64,000 nucleotides of DNA from the NCBI GenBank assembly GCA_035702665.1, contig DASSQD010000035.1, positions 18,946 to 82,945 of the forward strand, given 5' to 3'. The DNA is from VBDM01 sp035702665 (GTDB lineage Bacteria; Pseudomonadota; Gammaproteobacteria; Burkholderiales; SG8-39). Below are positions 34,810 through 41,741 of the stretch, piece after piece. The notes beneath the pieces were generated by a model that worked only from the letters and a program-made list of their open reading frames with translations, ran no database searches and was not told where the DNA came from. The position numbers were made by a program, and so were the translations under genes. Each line of letters opens with the position of its first letter. Position 1 is the stretch's first letter.

Positions 34810-35298
34810 ATGAAAGCGATTCAAAGAGGCTTTACGTTGATCGAGTTGATGATCGTTGTTGCGATCATCGGCATCTTGGCCGCGGTTGCCCTTCCCGCGT
34901 ATCAGGACTACAGCGTCCGCGCGAAAATGTCCGAAGTGATTCTGGCCGCGAGCGCGTGCCGGACGTCGATTACCGAGGTGTATCAAAGCGGTACCAGCGC
35001 CCCCGGCATCAACAACTGGGGTTGCGAGGTGACACAGCCCGGCGGTGCGTCGAAGTACGTTGCCACCGTCACGACCACCGTGGACGGAATGGTGCAGGTG
35101 ACTTCGCAGAACCTTCCCGCCGCTGCGGTCGGGGTTGTCACTCTGGTCCCGCTCAAGAACTCGGGCGGCGCCCCGGCGGCGGCTGTCGCTGCCGACGTTG
35201 GCCAGCTCCAAGGCGGTCTGTACGGCTGGCGCTGCGGCAACAACACCGACGGCACGACGGTGCTTGCGAAGTACCTGCCCGGCTCCTGCCGCGGGTAA
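34810..35298 (+). CDS. pilA: Type IVa major pilin
   Basis: 162 residues from the ATG at 34810, behind AAGGAAGGAG. The prepilin leader is six residues plus glycine (MKAIQRG), cut before F8. The N-methylated FTLIELMIVVAIIGILAAVALPAYQDY helix has the invariant glutamate five residues after cleavage. A cysteine pair (C in YGWRC and C in LPGSC) should close the C-terminal disulfide loop; another pair lies in ASACRT and NNWGC. The mature chain is serine/threonine-rich, so O-glycosylation is possible. It has its own sigma-54 promoter and a strong terminator, so it is probably transcribed alone. Assembly genes are not in the window. Confidence 0.97.
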   Translation: MKAIQRGFTLIELMIVVAIIGILAAVALPAYQDYSVRAKMSEVILAASACRTSITEVYQSGTSAPGINNWGCEVTQPGGASKYVATVTTTVDGMVQVTSQNLPAAAVGVVTLVPLKNSGGAPAAAVAADVGQLQGGLYGWRCGNNTDGTTVLAKYLPGSCRG

Positions 35299-35322
35299 TC
35301 CAGCAAGCTACAAGCCTCACGG

Positions 35323-35353
35323 AAAAGGTACCCTACGGGGTACCTTTTTTTTT
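35323..35353 (+). terminator. Rho-independent terminator after pilA
   Basis: An 11-bp perfect stem (35323-35333 with 35338-35348) around a TACG loop runs straight into nine Ts (35345-35353). This is a textbook intrinsic terminator 25 bases after the pilA stop. The next gene begins three bases beyond it, so that gene must rely on readthrough or on a promoter within pilA. Confidence 0.95.
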
Positions 35354-35355
35354 GC

Positions 35356-37047
35356 ATGCTCGATCGAATTCCCAGGCAGCTCTTGTCAGCGCTCGTCGTC
35401 GGCCTAGTCGTCGTTCTGGCTAGCGCCCTGTATTTGCCTTTTCTCGGCAATCCGCTCGTCTTCGACGACTGGACCTTCTTCTCGGGGACGAAGTTTGCGT
35501 ACTACGCCACTCACCCAATTGGATTGGAACTGCGTACTACGCCCTACTTCACGCTGGCCGCGACGGAGATTTTCATCGGAGGGGTGAAGGCACACCGGGT
35601 CGTAAGCCTCGCGTTTCACGTTGCGTGCTCCCTGTGCTTGTTCAAGGTGATCTCCAGCCTCATACGGACCGTGTTGGCGGACGGCCCGTACAGCCCGGAG
35701 TCCGAGGCGCGTGAGAGGGCGACGGTCTACGCTTCGATCGGGGCTGCAGCGTTCGCGGTCCATCCGGTGGCTGTGTATGGGGCGGGTTACCTGGTCCAAC
35801 GCACCATCGTCATGGCTACGCTCTTTTCCCTCTTGTCTATTCTGCTGTTCGCGCGCGGGCTCGCCCGAAAGAGTTACCTCGATGCGATTTCCGCAGCGCT
35901 CATGTATGCATTTGCGGTGCTGTGCAAGGAGCACAGCATCCTGCTTCCTGCGGCAGCGGTGCTCACAGTGGCCCTGGTCAAGGCTCCGCGTGGCTTCGCC
36001 CTCCGGCACGCCGCCCTCTACCTTGCGCTTTGTGCGCCGGCGGCGCTCTACGTCGTCGTCTTCAGATCCTGGCTGATCGGCAAAGGATACGAGCCCGACT
36101 ATGCGGTCGTCGCCAACCAACTCGAAAGCGTCTTCGGTCACGCCATGAAAGACTTCTCTCTGCCGCTGAGCATCGTCACCCAGGCGGGGCTCTTCTTCAA
36201 GTACCTCGCGTTGTGGCTGTGGCCAGATGTGCGGGGAATGTCTCTCGATCTTCGCGTGGATTTCTTCCAGACCTGGTCGGCGGCCTGGATCGTGCTGAAA
36301 GTATCGTCTTTTCTCGCCTTCGGGGCTATGGGTGGGTTGCTCTTGCGGCGCGGGGGCAAGGCGGGCTTGATCGGGTTCGGCATGCTCTACACCTGGATTC
36401 TTTTCCTAGTGGAGTTCAGCACGGCCAGGTTTCAGGAGCCCATGGTGCTCTACCGCAGCTACCTGTGGGCTCCTGGCATTTTGATCGCGTTTGCGGCCCT
36501 GTTGAGCACGATCCCGCTCCGAGCGACTCTGGCCGCCGCCGCCCTGGCACTCCCCTTGCTCTTCTACCAGGCTCACGATCGCCTGACGACTTTTTCCAGA
36601 TCGCTGTTCCTTTGGGAAGATGCGGTCGCGAAGCTGCCTGACGCCGCTGTTCCGTGGGGGTCACGCACACTCTATATGCTGGGCAGGGAGTACGTCTACA
36701 GCGGGCAACCGGAGAAGGCCATCAAGGTTGCCGACCGATGCATGGTTCAATACCCGGGTACGGTGCACTGCTACTACGCGCGAGGAGTAATCCATTTCCT
36801 GCTCGGTCAATATGACGAGGCCCTGCCCCTACTGTCGCGCGTGGTCGAACTCCAGCCCGAGAGCGGAATCGCGCATCACCGGCTGGGCCTGAACCTGGAG
36901 CACCTCGGACGAATAGAGGACGCGCTGAGCGAGTACCAGCAGGCGGTGAAGCTTGGGTTCCAAGGTGCCCAGTGGGAGATCGACCGCTTGAAGTCGCACT
37001 CTAAAGGTGCTGCGCAAGCCAAGGGCGGCTCTTCCAATACGCGCTGA
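35356..37047 (+). CDS. GT-C fold membrane protein with C-terminal TPRs, next to pilA (TMTC-like)
   Basis: 563 residues. The first helix ends in LVFDDWTFF, the aspartate pair expected just after helix 1 of a GT-C glycosyltransferase. About ten more membrane segments follow to residue 415. Then come three TPR units (AVPWGSRTLYMLGREYVYSGQ, CYYARGVIHFLLGQYDEALP, AHHRLGLNLEHLGRIEDALSEYQ). The architecture is the same as at 7574-8914, though sequence similarity by eye is limited to the N-terminal region and TPRs. Its position after pilA resembles that of pilin-glycosylation genes (PilO/TfpW-like), so a role in pilin modification is plausible but unproven. The start lies just beyond the pilA terminator. 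Confidence 0.72.
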   Translation: MLDRIPRQLLSALVVGLVVVLASALYLPFLGNPLVFDDWTFFSGTKFAYYATHPIGLELRTTPYFTLAATEIFIGGVKAHRVVSLAFHVACSLCLFKVISSLIRTVLADGPYSPESEARERATVYASIGAAAFAVHPVAVYGAGYLVQRTIVMATLFSLLSILLFARGLARKSYLDAISAALMYAFAVLCKEHSILLPAAAVLTVALVKAPRGFALRHAALYLALCAPAALYVVVFRSWLIGKGYEPDYAVVANQLESVFGHAMKDFSLPLSIVTQAGLFFKYLALWLWPDVRGMSLDLRVDFFQTWSAAWIVLKVSSFLAFGAMGGLLLRRGGKAGLIGFGMLYTWILFLVEFSTARFQEPMVLYRSYLWAPGILIAFAALLSTIPLRATLAAAALALPLLFYQAHDRLTTFSRSLFLWEDAVAKLPDAAVPWGSRTLYMLGREYVYSGQPEKAIKVADRCMVQYPGTVHCYYARGVIHFLLGQYDEALPLLSRVVELQPESGIAHHRLGLNLEHLGRIEDALSEYQQAVKLGFQGAQWEIDRLKSHSKGAAQAKGGSSNTR

Positions 37048-37081
37048 CGGGGGCGCTGTGTGTTGGCCCGAGGCTTCAGCG

Positions 37082-37573
37082 TCAGCGGTCCGATCGGCGG
37101 AAGTGACCGGATCTCCCTCCGGATTTCTCGATTAGCTTTACGTCTCTGATGATCATGGCGCGGTCGACCGCTTTGCACATGTCGTAGATTGTCAGCAGGC
37201 CGATGCTGACCGCGGTGAGCGCCTCCATCTCCACCCCGGTTCGGCCCAGCGTCTCCACAGTGACCACTAGCTGGATCGCCGACGCGCGTTTGTCCGTGAA
37301 GAACTCGGCAGCAACGCGCGTGAGGTTCAGCGGGTGGCACAAAGGAATCAGATCGCCCGTTCGTTTGGCGGCCTGAATCGCGGCGATGCGCGCGACTCCG
37401 AGCACGTCTCCCTTCTTGGCGCCACCCGCGGCGATCAGGCCGAGCGTTTCGGATGACATTCCGATCACGCCGCTCGCCGTCGCGACGCGCCGCGTCTCCA
37501 GCTTCTCTCCGACGCCTACCATGTGGGCCTGGCCAGACGCATCGAAGTGGCTGAATTTTCTTGAAGGGCTCAT
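37082..37573 (-). CDS. moaC: Cyclic pyranopterin monophosphate synthase (molybdenum cofactor step 1b)
   Basis: 163 residues from the ATG at 37573, which gives the normal MoaC N-terminus (SHFDASGQAHMVGVGEK). An upstream in-frame ATG at 37651 would add 26 unsupported residues. Conserved blocks are LIPLCHPLNLT, VEMEALTAVSIGLLTIYDMCKAVDR (with the catalytic Asp/Lys) and the C-terminal KSGGRSGHF. It converts 3',8-cyclo-7,8-dihydro-GTP to cPMP, needed for the molybdenum centre of FdsA. It is divergent from the M48 peptidase gene, with about 77 bp between the two start codons. Confidence 0.96.
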   Translation of the reverse strand: MSPSRKFSHFDASGQAHMVGVGEKLETRRVATASGVIGMSSETLGLIAAGGAKKGDVLGVARIAAIQAAKRTGDLIPLCHPLNLTRVAAEFFTDKRASAIQLVVTVETLGRTGVEMEALTAVSIGLLTIYDMCKAVDRAMIIRDVKLIEKSGGRSGHFRRSDR

Positions 37574-37649
37574 TCTTCCGTCTCTTGGAACAAAACCGCA
37601 GGAACGGCCGTCCGGGGAACCGTTGCCGCGCAGCGGTATCATATTATCC

Positions 37650-39077
37650 ATGAGAATAGCGGCGGCATGCCTGAGTTTCGCCCTGTTCGCCCCTCAGGCC
37701 TGGGCGCAGGCACTCCCCGAGCTGGGCGACACGTCGGGTGAGCTCCTCTCCCCGGCGCTCGAGCGGAAGATTGGCGAGCAGGCCGTACAGCAGATTCGCC
37801 ATGAGCCCAGCTACCTGGACGATCCGGAACTCACCGAGTACGTGAACGAAATCGGAAGGCGCATCGTCGCCGCCAGCTCAGACGCGCAGCAGGATTTCGA
37901 ATTCTTCGTCTTGCGGGACAACACCATCAACGCGTTCGCTTTGCCCGGAGGGTTCGTCGCGGTGCACACGGGTCTGCTGCTCGCGGCGCAGACGGAATCG
38001 GAGCTCGCGGGCGTGCTGGCCCACGAAACGGCTCACGTGACCCAACATCACCTTGCCCGGCTCCTGGGGAAACAGGATCAGATGTCGATTCCGACTCTGG
38101 CCGCGATCGTGCTGGGCCTCCTCGCAGCGCGCGCCCGCCCGGACGTGACCCAGGCGGTTATCACCGGGGCGGCCGCGGCCAATGTCCAGTCGCAGCTCAA
38201 CTACACGCGGGAGTTCGAGCGCGAGGCGGACCGCGTCGGCTTTCAGTACCTGCAGCAGGCCGGGTTCGACGTGAGCGCGATGCCGACGTTCTTCGAGCGC
38301 TTGCAGAAGGCGACACGCTTGTACGAGAACAACGCTCCGGCCTATCTGCGCACGCACCCGCTCACCAGCGAGCGCATCGCCGACATGCAGAACCGCGCCC
38401 AAAACGCCGTCTACAAGCAAGCCCCGGACAGCATCGAGTTCTATTTCGTTCGCGCCAAGCTGGTAGCCGAGCAGGGAAGGGCGAGCGAGGCTGTCGCCCA
38501 TTTCGACGAGGTGCTGCGCGAGCACCGCTACGCCAGCGAGGCCGGAGCCCGCTACGGCCTTGCCAGCGCCTTGCTGCGGTCGCGGGACTTCGGCAAGGCT
38601 GGAGCCCAGGTGGAAGCCGTCGAGAAGCTGGTCGGCCCCCATCCGATGGTGGACCTGCTCTCGGCGCGCATACGGCTGGGCCAGGGTGACGCGGCCGGGG
38701 CCAGGAACGTTCTGCGCGCCGGCCTGTCCCGCTTCCCCAACTACAGGCCGCTTCACTACGCCTACGTCGACGTGCTCCAGGGCATGGGCCAGCACCAGGC
38801 GGCTCTCGCTTGGCTCTCCGAGCTCGTCAAAAGCTATCCGCGCGATGCCCGGCTGTACAGCCTGCAGGCGAAGTCCTACGCGGCATCGGGCAAACGGTTG
38901 CTGCAGCACCAGGCCCTCGCCGAGACCTACGTACTGCAGGGAACGCTTCCCGCCGCGATCGAGCAGCTTCAGCTCGCCCAGAAGAGCGGCGACGGCGACT
39001 TCTACCAGTTGTCGGCCGTCGAAGCCCGCCTGAGGGATCTGCGCTCCCAACAGGCCGAGGAAAGAAAATATCGCTAA
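37650..39077 (+). CDS. bepA: M48-family metalloprotease with TPR domain (BepA/YfgC-like)
   Basis: 475 residues from the ATG at 37650. The signal peptide is clear (MRIAAACLSFALFAPQAWAQ), so the protein is periplasmic. The zinc site is H125-E-T-A-H129 in VLAHETAHVTQHHLA, with the third ligand in the FEREADRVGFQYL helix. The C-terminal half is TPR-like (SEAVAHFDEVL, LSRFPNYRPLHYAYVDVLQGMGQHQAALAW). BepA of E. coli has the same layout and degrades or assists outer-membrane proteins such as LptD; lptF and lptG lie 8 kb away. The stop overlaps that of the convergent ChrB-like gene. Confidence 0.92.
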   Translation: MRIAAACLSFALFAPQAWAQALPELGDTSGELLSPALERKIGEQAVQQIRHEPSYLDDPELTEYVNEIGRRIVAASSDAQQDFEFFVLRDNTINAFALPGGFVAVHTGLLLAAQTESELAGVLAHETAHVTQHHLARLLGKQDQMSIPTLAAIVLGLLAARARPDVTQAVITGAAAANVQSQLNYTREFEREADRVGFQYLQQAGFDVSAMPTFFERLQKATRLYENNAPAYLRTHPLTSERIADMQNRAQNAVYKQAPDSIEFYFVRAKLVAEQGRASEAVAHFDEVLREHRYASEAGARYGLASALLRSRDFGKAGAQVEAVEKLVGPHPMVDLLSARIRLGQGDAAGARNVLRAGLSRFPNYRPLHYAYVDVLQGMGQHQAALAWLSELVKSYPRDARLYSLQAKSYAASGKRLLQHQALAETYVLQGTLPAAIEQLQLAQKSGDGDFYQLSAVEARLRDLRSQQAEERKYR

Positions 39078-40057
39078 CGCGAGACGGCTTCTTTGCCCGG
39101 CCCTTCGAAATACGCCTCGTACAGAAGGTCGAACGTCTTCTCGCTCTCGGTGAAAAGCTCTTCGTCGCTGCTGCAGCGACGGCGCGCTCCCTGGAGGAGC
39201 GTTTCCACCCCAGCGGCTTCGGCGACCGGCGCGCCGCCGGTATCGAGGAAGTGCACCAGCGCCCCTATCTTGGCGAGGGTTTCGTTGCCGTCGAGGCTGA
39301 ATCGCACCAGCAATTCCTCGAACGTCACCTTGTCCCTGCTGTTGGAGAACGTCGCGCCTTCGAAGCCGAAGCCTACCGCGGTCGACGGACACGGCTGGGT
39401 CTTCTCCAGCCACATCAGGGTCGCCTCGGCGTCGATGAAACGCCGGATCAGCCAACCCGAGGCGAGCCGATCGGCCAGCAGCGGCTTGCGGGATGCCCAC
39501 ACGCGCTTGAAGTAGTAACGGCCGGTCTGCGTCAGGCGGCCGCCGGCCTGGGGAGCGTCGGGGAACATTCTCTTCCGGACCTCGGCCTCGGTTTCGCGCA
39601 GCACGCGCGCCGCCTTCTCTTTGAGCGGCGACTCGAAGAAGTCCAGGGCGCTGATGGCCTCGAACTCGCGGCGCTGCTTGTTGAGCACACGGGCGATGGC
39701 GCTCGGCTCCGATATGCCGAACCCCGACCGCAGGCCTTCTATGACCTTGATCAATTCCTGGTACTTCCCTGCGCGATCGAAAAGCGACTTGAACGAGCGC
39801 TCCTGCTCGGCGCTTGCATTGAGCACGTGCAGGACGTGAGCCGACCCGTTGATCCGGGCCGTATGCTCGGACAATCGCTGCAGGCCCTGCCGATTCGTCG
39901 CGGTGTCGGGCAGCAGGTAGACGCCTTCGCGCAGGAGGGCGCAACCCATCGCTTCGAGCGTGCGGAGCACCCGCATCCTGGAGGCGGGATCGTCCATGGG
40001 GAGACTGGCGACGTATACCAGCCATTGAGATTCGGGTTTCGGCGTTTCCTTTGCCAA
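39074..40057 (-). CDS. ChrB-like protein (orphan, no chrA nearby)
   Basis: 327 residues. The N-terminal part (WLVYVASLPMDDPASRMRVLRTLEAMGCALLREGVYLLPD) is a ChrB N-terminal-like domain. The C-terminal part (LADRLASGWLIRRFIDAEATLMWL, AVGFGFEGATFSNSRDKVTFEELLVRF) is the ChrB chromate-resistance domain. In Ochrobactrum, ChrB regulates or supports the ChrA chromate exporter, but no chrA is in the window, so chromate function is uncertain. The gene converges on bepA with stop codons overlapping. Confidence 0.8.
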   Translation of the reverse strand: MAKETPKPESQWLVYVASLPMDDPASRMRVLRTLEAMGCALLREGVYLLPDTATNRQGLQRLSEHTARINGSAHVLHVLNASAEQERSFKSLFDRAGKYQELIKVIEGLRSGFGISEPSAIARVLNKQRREFEAISALDFFESPLKEKAARVLRETEAEVRKRMFPDAPQAGGRLTQTGRYYFKRVWASRKPLLADRLASGWLIRRFIDAEATLMWLEKTQPCPSTAVGFGFEGATFSNSRDKVTFEELLVRFSLDGNETLAKIGALVHFLDTGGAPVAEAAGVETLLQGARRRCSSDEELFTESEKTFDLLYEAYFEGPGKEAVSR

Positions 40058-40177
40058 GGGCTCTCCGCTGACCGCTATCGGCGTCCCAGTTTAAGTATCG
40101 CGACCTGATTCGGCAACTTGGCCGTGAACTGGCCACAGGCCGGGACGCGCGCGGCGCCTTCGATCGGGCTACTGCGC

Positions 40178-40206
40178 TTCAACGGACGGGCTGTTTGGTA
40201 TATAGT
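40178..40206 (+). promoter_or_regulatory. Sigma-70-type promoter for tusA
   Basis: TATAGT at 40201-40206 is a good -10, and TTCAAC at 40178-40183 is a weak -35 with 17-bp spacing. The tusA ATG follows 29 bases after the -10. Upstream of it, between 40058 and 40177, I see no other gene or signal. Confidence 0.4.
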
Positions 40207-40235
40207 TTTCGCCCTTCGAGCGCGAACCCACGGCG

Positions 40236-40469
40236 ATGACAACGACCTTCGACAAGGACCTGGACGTACGCGGACTCAATTGCCCGCTTCCGATCCTGCG
40301 CGCAAAGAAAGCGCTGGCCGACCTGGGCAGCGGACAGGTTCTGCGTGTGCAGGCCACGGATCCGGGCTCGGTCAAGGATTTCCAGGCTTTCGCGAAGCAG
40401 ACAGGCAATCAGCTGCTGTCACACGCCGAAGAGGACAAGGTCTTCACCTTCTTCATGAAGAAGAAGTAA
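40236..40469 (+). CDS. tusA: TusA-family sulfurtransferase
   Basis: 77 residues, the whole family length. The motif LDVRGLNCPLPILRAKKAL holds the sulfur-carrying cysteine C16 in the CPxP signature. TusA proteins relay persulfide sulfur for tRNA thiolation, molybdenum cofactor work or oxidative sulfur pathways. This copy stands alone, so its specific path cannot be read; sulfuration of the FdsA cofactor would be one use. The MFS gene converges on it 13 bp away. Confidence 0.92.
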   Translation: MTTTFDKDLDVRGLNCPLPILRAKKALADLGSGQVLRVQATDPGSVKDFQAFAKQTGNQLLSHAEEDKVFTFFMKKK

Positions 40470-40482
40470 GGGCGCGTGCCGC

Positions 40483-41733
40483 CTACCGGTCGCGGATGAT
40501 TCCTTGCTTCAGGTAGACCGGCCTCACGGCGCTCGCCCAGCTCTTGAGGCGCAGCGCGAACACGCTGCCGGCCACGGCGACAACCGCGCCGCAAGCAAGG
40601 AGCGTGTAGTGGACTCCGATCGATTCTGCCACTGCGCCCGCCGTGAAGTTGCCTATGGGTGCGAATCCGAGGAAGCACGTGACGTACATGCTGATGATTC
40701 GTGCACGCTTGTCTTCGTCGGCCAGCGTTTGCAGGACCGTGTTGATCGAAGCCGCGGTGACGACCAGCCCGGCCCCGAAGACGGCGAGGAATACCAGCGA
40801 TAGCCACAGCGTGCCCGAGAGGGAGAAGGCCATCAGCGCACCGCCGGCGGTGACCGTTGTCGTCGCGATGACTCGCCCCAGTCCTCGGACGGACTTCCGC
40901 GCAGCGAGCACGAAAGTACCCAGCACCGCTCCCATGCCCACGGCCCCGATCAGGAACCCGAAGGTCCTGGAGTCGCCGCTGAAGGTCTGGCCCGCGAATA
41001 TCGGCATCAGGGATTGCCAGGGTGCGGAAAAAAAGCCGACCGTCATGAGTAGCAGCAGCAAGCGCCGGCTGCCGGTGAAACCGAACGCGTACGTGAATCC
41101 GGAGCCGAGTTGGCGCCACCACTCGACGCTGCTCTGGGGAAGGTCGCGCGGCTTCACGCGCACCACCGCGTACGTCGCAATAATCGCCAGATAGCACAGG
41201 GCGTTGGTCAGGAAGCACCATCCTTCGCCGAGCACGGCGAGGAGCAATCCGGCCAGGGAAGGTCCGACGAAGCGCGTGCACTGGAACAGCATCGACTGCA
41301 GTGCGATCGCATTGGGCAAGTCCTCGCGGTGGTGGATCAGCTCCAGCAGGAAGGCTTGGCGGGTCGGCGTTTCGAAGGAGGTGGTGACCCCGAGGAGCAG
41401 GGCAAGGCCGATCAGATAGGGGACGCGGACCGCGTCCGCGAAGGTAAGCGTAGCAAGCGTCAGCGCCTGAACGAAGGCGATCGTTTGGATGATCACAAGC
41501 AGGCGGCGCCGATTGACGCGATCCGCCCACACGCCGGCGATGGGCGAAAGAAACAGCACCGGCAGTTGCTGCGCGCCGGCGGTCACGCCGAGCAGCAGCG
41601 CGGAACCGGTTACGCGATAGACGAGCCAGCCCATCGCCACGTTCTGAATCCAGTTACCCAGCAGCGCGAGTCCCTGTCCGGCGTAGAAGATCCGGAAGTT
41701 CTTGGAGCGGAACGCTCGCAGCGCTGGGATCAC
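40483..41733 (-). CDS. Major facilitator superfamily exporter (MFS_3/EntS-like)
   Basis: 416 residues, twelve hydrophobic segments. The opening ALRAFRSKNFRIFYAGQGLALLGNWIQNVAMGWLVYRVTGSALLLG and the loop GVWADRVNRRRLL are typical of the MFS_3 group, which includes the enterobactin exporter EntS and many uncharacterised drug or siderophore exporters. The substrate is unknown. It starts nine bases after the valS stop on the same strand, so it is probably the last gene of the valS transcript. Confidence 0.88.
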   Translation of the reverse strand: MIPALRAFRSKNFRIFYAGQGLALLGNWIQNVAMGWLVYRVTGSALLLGVTAGAQQLPVLFLSPIAGVWADRVNRRRLLVIIQTIAFVQALTLATLTFADAVRVPYLIGLALLLGVTTSFETPTRQAFLLELIHHREDLPNAIALQSMLFQCTRFVGPSLAGLLLAVLGEGWCFLTNALCYLAIIATYAVVRVKPRDLPQSSVEWWRQLGSGFTYAFGFTGSRRLLLLLMTVGFFSAPWQSLMPIFAGQTFSGDSRTFGFLIGAVGMGAVLGTFVLAARKSVRGLGRVIATTTVTAGGALMAFSLSGTLWLSLVFLAVFGAGLVVTAASINTVLQTLADEDKRARIISMYVTCFLGFAPIGNFTAGAVAESIGVHYTLLACGAVVAVAGSVFALRLKSWASAVRPVYLKQGIIRDR

Positions 41734-41741
41734 GCGAGGGC

